From Nematopogon swammerdamellus (taxonomy: Eukaryota > Arthropoda > Insecta > Lepidoptera > Adelidae): a stretch of DNA of 64,000 nt. Of this stretch, positions 19,258 to 31,100 are shown in pieces. A program made the position numbers and the translations under genes. The DNA is taken from assembly GCA_946902875.1 (NCBI GenBank), contig OX336348.1, positions 17,137,741 to 17,201,740 of the forward strand, written 5' to 3'. Numbering within the stretch: position 1 is the stretch's first letter; every line of letters starts with the position of its first letter. The notes under the pieces were generated by a model that was not told the DNA's origin, did no database searches, and was given only the letters and a program-made list of their open reading frames with translations.

Positions 19258-20485
19258 ACACAATCAAAGTTCGCTTGGAGAAATCATTTCTGATCACTAC
19301 TTGGGCGCTACTTTGATCGTGGCAACACTGATCAAAGCGCACTTGGACGTCGGCGTCCAATCAAAGTGGACTCGGGGCAAGTTCACTTTGATGAAACAAA
19401 AATGGCGGCAAGTGCAAAAGAAAATAGAGTGCGTGGGATACTCTCAAATTCGTCGAATTATACGAGGCAGAAGTTCTGCTCTTTGGGACGACGTGAGCCT
19501 CAAAAACTACAAGAACTAGGATGCTATTTGGGAAATTTTCTTTTCGTTTCCCATCTTAGCTCTTCTATCGAAACAAGTCTGCTACAATTGCGATACTGTC
19601 AACAAAGGAGAATGAGCGTTTTGGTCTACCCCTCCTCTAGCTGTGAGTGTTATATCAATAGAAAGGTTGATTTATATACATTTTTTTTTTTTAGTATTGC
19701 AGCCAACATCAATTATTAGTACTTTAGGAGTTATATCACTTTTAAGTTGTATAATCATAGAACCTTATCATAGTAATATGCTTACCTCTGTACTATGTCA
19801 TCGTCCTAGGAAGTGTAAGTACTTAGAGTGAAATAGTACCAAAATGACCGAGCGGTATTGAAACCGTAATGATTGAAATACCATTTTTTTGGTTTCAATA
19901 CCGCTCGGTCATTTTGTTACTGTTTCGCTCTAAGTACTTACCCTTCCTAGAACGATGATCAATGATCATAGTACAGAGGTAAGCATATTACTATGATAAG
20001 GTTCTATGTTTATATTTTATTTTTATTTTTATGGAACCTGACACGGTTGGCTACATCACCTACAACATCCGTGATGTCAGCCCATAACACAGGGTGAACT
20101 AGGTGCCATGTCAGTGCTTCCCTTCATTTCATACAGTTTATACAGTTTATTTCATTCATACAGTTTATACAACTTAAAGTGATATAACTCCTAAAGTACT
20201 AACAATAGATGTTAGGTATGTTTGGACAAGATGGTTGTCTTGGAAAGACCTTCCTATTGATATATCATTCATTGTTAGAGGAGGGGTAGACCAACACTCC
20301 CATACATTTTTGCCCATCCTCCTTTGTCTTGTCCGATATCTTGGAATGATTGAAGAACCTCCTTCGTAGTCCACCCAGGTGGACCATGGGTAAAACGAAA
20401 CTAATCCAAGTGAACTATTTTTTGTGTCAACCGGTATTAAAGTGAACTTAAGCTACTTAGACGATCTTGATTGTGTCAAACCTGC
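19258..20485. mobile_element. Foldback element with a nested palindromic MITE
   Basis: Outer ends GACACAATCAAAGTTCGCTT / TCTTGATTGTGTCAAA, with inner inverted blocks (CTACCCCTCCTCTA; TAGTACTTTAGGAGTTATAT). Inside, 19752-20009 is a separate near-perfect palindrome (CATAGAACCTTATCATAGTA), followed by a SINE fragment at 20036-20137. Confidence 0.65.
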
Positions 20486-20967
20486 TTACGTATATATTCT
20501 TTATTGAACACCAATTTGTACAAATTAGGCACAATAGGCGAGCTTAATGCCGTGAGGCATTCCTACGTCATTCTATAGTCAGGCTACATTACTTATCGTA
20601 CAAAGCACACCTATAATAGATGAAATAGTATACTCAGGAGAATCATGCTCCGGTCATTATTTTTTGAGTAAAACCAGCAAGGGTGGCTGTTTCGAGGAAG
20701 CAAAGTCACAGTCGACAGAGCCAAAATCACCTCTCCTCGCGAAACCACGCTCAGTGAGGCGCCGTGCCAGCAGATTTGCGGACTGTTGCTAGGCTGTCTA
20801 GCCTGTTGATACAACATTAGAAGACACGCAGGTTGAAGGATTCGGCAAACACAGACAGTCCACAGTCTCCGGAAGACAGTTCCACACTCTAGCGGTGCGA
20901 CGTGGGGGCGATTTCGAGAAACGATCTTCAACTTTCTACATCCATTCCAATTAACCTGTTTTATTTT

Positions 20968-21270
20968 ACGACATCTCTCCCCGTGCATGTCGTAAAAGGC
21001 GACTACGGGATAAGGACAAGATGCCGTGCTGAAGGGCGACAGGCTCGCCACCTCTCACCTTGGCATGGTACTTCCACCGAGTCATGCAGCAGGTGGGTCT
21101 TCGTACCTTACTTGCTGCTTGATCGATTGAATCTTGTTCGAATACTTTGCAAAGCGTGGCGGTCGGTTTTGTGCTGTAATTTACCAGAGTTCTTGCAGCA
21201 CAACACCGATTACTCTGCTTACCCCGATTGTCGGGATTCAGCGTGTGTGATATGTAATGTATGTAATATT
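20968..21270 (+). mobile_element. SINE with ATGTATGT-type tail, good copy
   Basis: CATCTCTCCCCGTGCATGTC head through CACCGATTACTCTGCTTACC to a TATGTAATGTATGTA tail. Confidence 0.7.
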
Positions 21271-21473
21271 TTACGACATGCACGGGGAGAGATGCAGTGG
21301 GCTTATTCTTGTATGGCTCACACAAATTAGTACACAACGCATGCGTATTGACGTGCAAACAGCTATAACGGAAAAACGATTTAAACACATCTTCAGTGTC
21401 TGTATCGACGGCCACTTATTTTCAGGCACTCGCCGCAGTTTTGTCTGTCGATCCCCACAGCCAGTGCATAGAT

Positions 21474-21852
21474 TTTGGAAGGTACAGATTCACAAAGTAG
21501 AACAAAAAAATGAAGCAAAAAATTTTGTAGTACCACTAGATGGCGTTACAAATTTTTTAAATTCTATCGCAGTGCTACTAGACGGAGCCATTATTTTCAA
21601 TGATTTTCAATGACAAAAATCTTGAAAAATTGTGATTTTCAAGTTAAAACATAAAATAAAATAATGTAATTCCATTAATTGGATTATTGTTTAAAATTAG
21701 CAGAGAAAAGTTTTTAATAAATTTAAATTTCAACTAATTCATTCATTCAATACTGGTAGCGCCATCTTTTGATTATATTGTAAACAATGATTGTTGCTTC
21801 TATCTTTCTGCTCTATCTTTGTTCTACGTTGTGAATCTGTACCTTCCAAAAT
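21474..21852. mobile_element. MITE with GATTTTGGAAGGTACAGATT ends
   Basis: Inverted ends GATTTTGGAAGGTACAGATT / AATCTGTACCTTCCAAAATC, about 30 bp each. No coding capacity. It lies just beyond the PRPF4 3' end. Confidence 0.75.
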
Positions 21853-21854
21853 CT

Positions 21855-21975
21855 TTTTCTTTTTTTTTTATGGAATCTGACACGGTTGGCTACATCACCT
21901 ACACCATCCGTGAAATCAGCCCATAACACCGAATGAACTAGGTGCCATGTCAGTGCTTCCCTTCATTTCGCACCA
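21855..21975 (-). mobile_element. Poly(A)-tailed SINE fragment near the PRPF4 stop
   Basis: TTTTTTTTTATGGAATCTGA then ACGGTTGGCTACATCACC; truncated after GTGCTTCCCTTC. It may form part of the PRPF4 3' UTR. Confidence 0.65.
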
Positions 21976-22016
21976 GTGACAAAATCTCAATTTCAAATTG
22001 TCCCAAAGTTAAATGT

Positions 22017-22109
22017 TTACGCGAGGTCCGGCGCCCACAGCTTGAACGTGCGGTCGTATGAGCTGGTCGCGATGTATTTGTTGTCGTACGATACGTCCGC
22101 ACACATCAC
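22017..22109 (-). CDS. PRPF4: PRPF4 exon 12 (WD repeat 7, stop)
   Basis: Acceptor CTCCTTTCCAG. Encodes [20 protein letters not shown] and [10 protein letters not shown], then TAA. I found no convincing AATAAA downstream on the - strand before a SINE fragment at 21970, so the 3' end of the mRNA is undefined. Confidence 0.94.
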   Translation of the reverse strand: MMCADVSYDNKYIATSSYDRTFKLWAPDLA

Positions 22110-25100
22110 CTGGAAAGGAGAAAGTTTTATTGTTTTATTTTGTACATACATATCACACGCTGTATCCCGACCAGACGTGGCACTCGTGTCGGAAATGGAC
22201 ACGAAACTGAACACGGACACGAGTCGTTGACAGATCGTGCCGTCATATCGCTAGCCCGCCAACCGGGCTCTATATATTTTCAAACTCTATATTGGGTCAT
22301 TAAATTCTATATAGTATCAAACTCTATATTGGGTCATCAAACTGTAATGTATAGTCAGTGGCGGCTGGCCCTTAAGTGCGTTCGTGCGCCGCACTACCAC
22401 AAAACATAACGCCTTCACCCGAAAGAAAGAAATAAATTAAAATATTAAACATTCTCCATGAAACCGATCGAAGTAAAAATATCAAACTGAATTCGATCCT
22501 ATTTCCTAGACAACAAGGCACGATTTTGCTGTACGTAATACGTACTACATACTACGTATAGCCGCCGAGCTCGCCGCGCCGAGTGCAGTACAAAACACCG
22601 CGAACGTTTACTATGAGAAAATGTCAAACGCCGCTGCCCCGCCGCGTGAAACAAAACACTATTCATACGATTATGTGTGGCCTTCTGCGTGTGACACACG
22701 ACGGAAAAAGAAGGACAGTATATTGTGGATAGACGCGCGTGCGACACGTCGCGACCGAGCCAGCCGACGATGAGCCGAAGTAAGCCGAGATCGTAAACCC
22801 GACCGAAGGCACGCGCGGGCGGGGGGCGCGGGCGCGCGGGCGCGGCGGGGGCGATCCAAACTCTGGGTCGAAGTCACACACACACAAGCGCTAAGTACCT
22901 ACACATACGCTGTAGCACGAACCGACCGGCGAGTCCATTTTTGGAATATGGGTGTTTCTTATATTTATCTAACAGATCGAGTTTGCAATTGAATAATTTG
23001 AATTATTCGAATATCGATTTGATACATATTCGAATGGTAATTTATAAAATATTCGAATGTTACGACAAACATTAATGATACTGCCTATTTCGCTATTTTA
23101 AAGTCAAAAATGTAATCACCCAAAGACCTAGGCGTTGTTGGTCGCGCGATCATCCGATCGATCGCTCGCCGCGCCGCGCCGCGCCGCGCGCGCCGCGCCA
23201 TCTCACTCAGTTCGGGGCGAGACCCGTCGTCGTCGCGTCGACCGATGATGGCCGCAGGCCGCTCCGCGCCGCCGCGCCGCCACCGCTTAGATGAAATATT
23301 GTACGTAATATATCTTTGCCGCGCCGGGATGTTTTGCAAATCAGTTTTTTAACAGTTTGAACGACTTTTCGTCAGTTAACAGTACATTGTGAAGTTTTCT
23401 TCATTGCCCGGCGCGGCAAGGCTGGCCGACGGGCGCGGGCACGCGCGCCGGCCACGCCTCGCGCGCGGAGGCGCCCCGGCGGCCGCGGCTCGGTGCTCGG
23501 TGGCCACTGCGCAGTGAAGTGTCGCTTTGGTTCTTCGAGCAATTAGGACTCTGGTTGTGTTTCTAGTGCGTTATAAAAATGAGTGGATTCAGTGTTGACT
23601 ATATTAAAAACAATAGAACTTTACATAAGAATAAACTAGAAATTAAATTGGCCGGACCTCCTAGACCAGTGCTTAATATAAAACAGGAGCGCAAATCAAA
23701 GAATAGACTATTCCAAAGAACATTTAAAAACGAATTGTACCTTAAAAAGAAGTGGTTGTGTGGGTGCGAGTGCCTTGACGCATTTTTTTGTTTTCCGTGC
23801 CTTATTTTTGGCGGAGAGACGATTTGGACCGACACTGGGGTGAGAGATTTGACGCATTTGGGGGAGAAAATTAAAAAGCACGACTCTTCGCAACTTCACC
23901 TACAAAATGTTATGTCCTTATCGGTTTTGGGAACAGTCGACATAAGAGAACAGTTGGATTGTGCATATCGCGTTAATATTCAAAAACACAATGAGCAAGT
24001 ACTTTTACATAATTTGGGCAATTAACTCAGACATGAAAATAAAATAAAAAATCACGTCTCGGTATCCATTAGATTCACGTTTGGGTTTAGTACTACGAGT
24101 AAGTTAGCGCACACTGTGCGCTAGGTACCTATGGGACTGGGTGTGCTGTGCGCACACCCAGTCCCATAGGTCACCAGCCGCCACTGTGTATAGTATCAAA
24201 TTAAAAATTTTTTCATCACATAGATTCGATGAAAAATTGGTGAGACAGAGTTCAGTTATTTCCCTCTTTTGAGGTGAGGAAACCTAAAAATTACAATCCA
24301 TGGACTATAATCCTGTTCTGAGGCTTTTTACCGACTAGCTGCGCCGCCGGACCGCTCGGCGGTTCTCGGGCGACGATGCGAACGGGGAATAGAAACGAGT
24401 CCTTATATGTTGAGAGGAATCATGCTCCCGATCTCCGCTCTCCGCTCCGACACCCCAGCGCATCCAGCCGAGAAAATAAGCTCTCAGACTAGGGTAGGGA
24501 ATAGGGATTAAGGATGCTAATATACACTGTGGCCAGAGTAAAAGCTGTGGCTACGCGCCCCTTCGGTGCCCGTCCATCCACACACATTTGATAGGACAAT
24601 GGGGGTAATTGGCATACTTTACGGGAAAACTTAATTCAACGCCCCGACATAACCTGCTAGTGTGGCTATTCCCTAGAGTGTTTTTATAAGTCGGAGAAGA
24701 GGCAATCTTAAGTCGCTACTGCAACTGAGCAGTGTTGCTTAATTTCTCCGCTAGATGCGGTGGGTGTGGGAGCGGAGAGCGGAGATCGGGAGCATGATTC
24801 CTCTCAACATATAAGGACTCGTGGAATAGAACCTCTGTACCTTGTTGTCGTGGCCGCTGAGCGTCTTGAGCGGATGCCAGGCCGGGTGCGACCAGAGCTT
24901 CGCGCTGCGGTCATACGACGACGTCAGCAGGAAGTGACCGTTGCTCTGCTGGAACCTGACACCTGTTGCAGCGATCACACCCGTTGTTGTTCTAAGAATG
25001 TTTGCGTTGGTACTGTGTGGGGTCGGTACTTCATAAGAATAGTCCCACTGCATCTCTCCCCGTGCATGTCGTAAAAGGCTACTAAGGGATAAGCGGCCTG

Positions 25101-28100
25101 CAGACACCCCGGTCGACTTGTGGCTTCCATGGAAGACATAGGCTGGCTGGGGTAGCTGGAGATTGCGGGGTTTTGCACGAAGGTCCCCAACCAAGCGGGA
25201 TTAGTTTGCAGGCCTAGAGTCAACCCCAAACCAAAACAACAACAACATCTTTTCGTTGGCAGTTTTTTTTTTGGAAACTGACACGGTTGGCTACATCACC
25301 TACAACATCCGTGATGTCAGCCCATAACACCGGGTGACCACGTCAGTGCATCCCTTCGGTCGTGCCGGCTACACTGAACTGGACGGAAAACACAAACTAT
25401 TTACAAAGCCGTTTCGACCGACCTTTCATTCAGTGCGGTGGTACCAACCCGGGCGGGTTATACCCTATCACCTAGTAATATAAGAAGGGAGTCATATCGC
25501 TTAGTCGCCTTTTGGCGCCTTTTTACACGGGGAGAGATGCAGTGGGGCTAGTCTTTTAAAGTACCAAGTGACGACAGACAGAGTGCGAGAGACTGACCGC
25601 TGACTAGGTCCGTGTGAGCCGGCAGCGTGTAGAGCGGCGCGCGCCGGCGCACGTCCCACAGCCGCACCGTGTTGTCCGCCGCGGCGGTCGCCAGCTGGTG
25701 GCCGGCGGGGCTCCAGTCCGCGCCCAGCACCGCGCCCAGGTGCCCCTCCAGGAACATCACGCAGCGCCCAGTGCGCAGGTCCCACACGCGGCCGAAAGCG
25801 TCCATACCGCTGCACGCAACAAACTATTTTGACATTGGAAATGTCTTTTCGTTCGCTCCAGTGTAGGTTCCGATTTCACGAAAAAGTGTGATACCCTTAT
25901 ATCTCGCAGAGTTGTGAAGATATGATATTCAAAAATCGCATATTCACGAGAGCTGTAAGGTGCAAAAATAATTATTCGAAAAAGTCAAAAATGAAAAAAG
26001 TTACGGCCGATATAGTGAACAAAAAATTAAATTTTTCCCGAATTTTTTATTTTGGGGCTCGATATTTTGGAAACGAAGGATGATATCAAAAATTTGAGAA
26101 AAACTCCTCTGGACAATTTAGTCAGCTACAATTTGAGCCTAAAACAAAGACGATCGGGTTAAGGGTTTGCGCTGTAGCCTAACCTTTCTGAAAAAAGTCA
26201 AAAAGTCAGAACGAAATTTTTTTCGAATTCCGTAAATTCATTTCCAATATGCTCGATAGTCGTGTGAGGCACGAAATCTGTGATTTTTTTTCAGCAAATT
26301 GCCACTAAAGGCCTGGGAGGGCTGGAGAAAAATTGGAGAGGTGTACGCTGGTTAGTAAATGCTATCATGAGGCGTCGATCTTATTATCTACGCCGTAAGG
26401 ACTATATTCCCTAAACAACTCGCTCCGCTGAAAAGGGTATCTGGGAGAGTGACGTCGCGACGGTCAGACGATGCAATGCAACGAGCGCTCATACCACGAA
26501 ATTATAATCTCCAAATAATATCTCCAAAACTAGACACTTTAGAGAAAAACTGTATTTACTTTTTTCTCGGAAAAACATGACGATTGCGCTGGCGAAATTA
26601 ATGTACTGACCTTTAAAACAACCTGTATACAAGAAGTACATATATATACAAAAAATATAAAAAACATATATATATGTTTTATTTTTTATATAATGTGTTA
26701 CGTTAGTCATGTCATTAATTTCGGGAGGGTTACATACATACTCAAATAAACGCGTTACGCAAAAAAAAGGGTTTTAGCATTACTTTTCGAGAAATTTAAC
26801 AAAACATGTTTGCTACCTAAACATTAAACAGATCAACCTGTGTGTGTACCAGTAGCAGTAGGTAACTTGCAGTGTACGGACGGGATCAATGACCGTACTA
26901 TGTTCAATCAATCGCAGAACAGCTGTTTGTTGTAAGTAAGTTACAACTCACAAGGTCACTAGACCTGTGTGTAACAGTAGGTAAGTCGCATTGTACGGGG
27001 TCAATGACCGTACTATGTTCAAAACGCAGAACTGCTGTTTGTTGTGTTTTTGAGTCTAGGTAACATATCAAAGTACTCCGCGTCGATGTAGCGATACGGC
27101 GGCGGCATGATGCATGACGCACGAGCCGAAACGTGAAGCATGCGCGGGAAATTTAGAGTGGCCACTCGCTAGTCCCGACCTCGATTAACACCCTCCTCTA
27201 CTGCCGATGGGCCCGGATATGTTCGGTGAAGCCATCGCAAGCTGAGTTCCACATCTAACGTAACACCTTATATTTGGACAAATAGTTTTTGTGAAAAATG
27301 TTTGTGACAAATAAATCGTTCTTTCTTCCTTACCAAGTTGCAAGTAGGTACTAGAAGCACACTCAACGTACCCAGTAAGCGCCAGGGAGCCGTCGCACTG
27401 GAACGCCACACAGTAGACCTCCTTGGCGTGTCCCTCCTGGTGGAGCACCTCGGTCGCCGCGTGCAGGTCCCACAGCCGCCACGACGCGTCGAAGCACGCC
27501 GTGCCGAGGTAACGCCCCGACGGATGGAACGCGACGCGCGACACCCGGTGCGGCGAGTGACCCTCCAGGTTGCCGATCGGCTCCGAACTGCGCGCGCGCA
27601 ATCACAGACAGTTCGGCATTGGCTTATATATTAATATCATCAGAGAGGCCATCAACCTGTCAATTGCACGGACCAGGAAAGGTCAAACCAGTAGCGGCTT
27701 CCAGAAGGTCAACTTTGTGAAACCTGGAGCCAAAAAGCTGCCCAAAGATAGGACTAAACCTTCTTCCATTTTGGGAGCAGCAAAGGATTGGGAATTGTTG
27801 ATGGACACACATGAGAAGCATTACCAGATGCCTTCGGAAATCTGTTCCATGGGAAAGTAACATACCGAAGGACCACAACATCAAACTTAACAAGTACTGC
27901 AACTTAGTAGACCGGATTGCGAGAAACGGATTCAAGACTGATCTCTTCGCTGTGCAAGTTGGAGCAAGAGGACTACCAGCGAAGTCGCTCTACAGTCTCT
28001 TCAAGAATCTGGAGGAGCTGCCAAGATCGACGCTAAGCTCATACATGGAGAGAGCTTCGAAAACGTCACTGGAAGCATCCTACAGAATATGGATAGGTAG

Positions 28101-31100
28101 AGAGAGGGAGGTCGAGAGCAGGACTGGTGGTTTACCCGCGTCCTAGTCAACGCAGACTAGCTGACGAGGGCTTGATGCGAGCCGAAACGTGAAGCATGCG
28201 CGGGAAATTTAGAGTGGCCACTCGCTAGTCCCGACCTCGATTAACACCCTCCTCTACTGCCGATGGGCCCGGATATGTTCGGTGAAGCCATCGCAAGCTT
28301 CTAGCTTCATAGCTAGCTGAGCGCTCGTCACACTCGACTCTCACACACTCACACAAATAACACATTTTGTTCTAATTGTAAATGTATGTAATGAAATCAC
28401 CCCACCCCTTGCTTCTCTCTCACCACCCAAAGGTATTTCGCTCAGATCCTATACTGTTACTGTTTACCGGCCATAGATTAAGGTGAAATGAAGAAAAGAA
28501 AAAAAAAATGTATTGTCTGTAAAGTCGGTTTACGGACGATAGTTTTACGTGATGACGTGGAATAATCGTAGTACATAGATCAAAGATCAGTAATTTTTAT
28601 TTCCAGTAGAAAGATTAATCATCTTGACTGGCCATCAATAAACTTCTGTTGTCTGATCTTGACAGTTTTACTTCTTAAGACGTTTCCATGGTAACTTTGA
28701 CTAGACCGATTGTGCCTCTCTATCGCTTGTTACGCGCTCTCGCGTTGTGTGTGCAAACACACAGGTTCAGACGCAACGTGACACGCTGTCGTGCGTGCAA
28801 CCGGTGCTCATCAATTTAAAAAGACGTGACGTCATCACGTCAAAAAATTTTTTTCTTTTCTTTTTTCTTCCCTTCTGTCTAAAAACTAAACAAATATAAA
28901 TAAATGTACCTGCTCGAGTTCCAGAGGTGTACGGTGCCGTCGTACGCGCAGCTCGCCATGGAGCACACCTCGCTCGCCTCGTCCACTATGTCCATCCGGC
29001 CCTCGGCGCCGCCCGCGCCGCCCTCCTGCTCCGCCGCTGCGCCCTCCGCGCACAGCTGCGCATACGCACGCCTTGAGCTCTACTCGACAACGATAACCGT
29101 CAGGGGACAACTCAACAGCCACTTGCTCATCATTTTTTTTTTATGGAAACTGACACGGTTGGCTACATCACCCACAACATCCGTGATGTCAGCCCATAAC
29201 ACCACCGGGTGAACTTGGTGCCACGTCAGTGCTTCCCTTCGGTCGTGCCGGCTACACTGAACTGGACGGAAAACACAAACTATTTACATAGCCGTTTCGA
29301 CCGATCTTTCATTCAGTGCGGTGGTACCAATCCGGGCGGGTTAAACCCTACCACCTAGTAATATAAGAAGGGAGTCATATCCCTTAGTCGCCTTTTACGA
29401 CCTACACGGGGAGAGATGCAGTGGGGCTATTCTTTTAAAGTACCCGCCCCACACGGTACAAACACACAGTACTACTCGACAATGACACCGGTCAGGGGCC
29501 CACTCAACAGCCACTTGCTCATCATTGTGTAACGAAAAGATGGAAACACAATCGGGGAGTGGAGAATGTTCTCTCATCGCCAGCAGTTGGTCCAGCGAGT
29601 GTTGTAACTATATATTAACACTTTAACAGCGGATCACGAGCAGCGCTCGTGATGATATAGGAAGGAAGGTGTGGATCTAAGCTTGCGATGGCTTCACCGA
29701 ACATATCCGGGCCCATCGGCAGTAGAGGAGGGTGTTAATCGAGGTCGCGACTAGCGAGTGGCCACTCTAAATTTCCCGCGCATGCTTCACGTTTCGGCTC
29801 GCTTCAAGCCCTCGTCAGCTAGTCTGCGTTGACTAGGACTCGTAACTCGTTTTCAAACTTTGTACTGTTTGTTCTAAAGTAAACGCGCGTCACTTCTCGT
29901 GGTCCTCGTTTCTTGGATACTGTAGCTGAGTCTTTTAGCTATACACACATGTAAAATTCATCTATATAGAGTGCGCGGGTGGGGCAGGGAGGGGGGGGGG
30001 GGGGGGGGGGGCTGGCGACTCTCGAGAGCAAGCGCCGCTGCTTACTCTTGAAACATTTGAAACATTTAAATAGGCACACCTGAAAATGAACTTCTACTCA
30101 AGATCAAAATATGATTTTATACTTTTTAGGGTTTAAAGTTGGTTCAATGTTTTTTTAAACAGTTTTTTATTTTATATGATTTATTAATTACATTTCTTTG
30201 TAGGTAATAAACTTACATATACTAATTGTTGTTGATTTGTCAGCCTCGGTAGCTCAGTGATGCGGTCGGCCGACACTGTTCTTAAGCACACCTGGATAAG
30301 TGACCGGTGACCGCTCGACCGTTGGAGGCTGACTGCGGTTCGGATTAAACGTTAAACTGTAGGTCCCTTCCCTTCATACCTTACTAGGTGGTAGGTAGGG
30401 GTTGTTGTATACACACATACCTTATCGATGAAATGTTGAGGCATCACCGCATTAGGTGAGAAGACAATACAGCTGACATTGCATGTGTGTCCCTTCAGAA
30501 CTTGCAGCAGCTTGCAGTCCGGCACTGACCACACCTTACACAGCCCCGACCTGCCGGTAGAACATAACATGCGTTATTAACCCCTAAAGCCCTGTACTGT
30601 GTGGGGTCGGTACTTAATAAGAATAGTCCCACTGCATCTGTAAAAGGCGGCTAAGGGATAAGCGGCCTGTAGACACCCCGGTCGACTTGTGGCTCTCATG
30701 GAAGACATAGGCTGGCTGGGGTAGCTGGAGACTGCGGGGTTTTGCACGAAGGTCCCCAACCAAGCGGGATTCGTTTGCAGGCCTAGAGCCAACCCCAAAC
30801 CAAAACAACAACAACAACAACAACCCCTAAAGCCCACGACGCCAATATATTACCCAGTCGAAACGTCACCTGAGCCCACAGCGCCAATATAAAGGGTTTT
30901 TCATTAAGAGCGCTCGAACTTTGAAATAAAATAAAACAACCTGTTTATGTGATATAGCCACCATTTTATTTTATTTTAAAGGACATTAGATGACATTATG
31001 CATGGAATAAATTTCAGCCAAATGGCTGCCGCGACTCCGTTTTAGGTGATGTATCCTGGTGGACCAATTTTGGACGACATCTTCGCATAAATGGGGCTCA

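Noticed and set aside
23085..23339. Arg/Ala-rich frame and CpG island as a host promoter
   Set aside because: It lies inside the hAT element bounded by perfect target duplications, so it belongs to the transposon.
27811..28146. A host gene exon on the + strand
   Set aside because: The protein pattern is retroelement-like, the frame is broken, and its 3' sequence is repeated at several other sites in the window.
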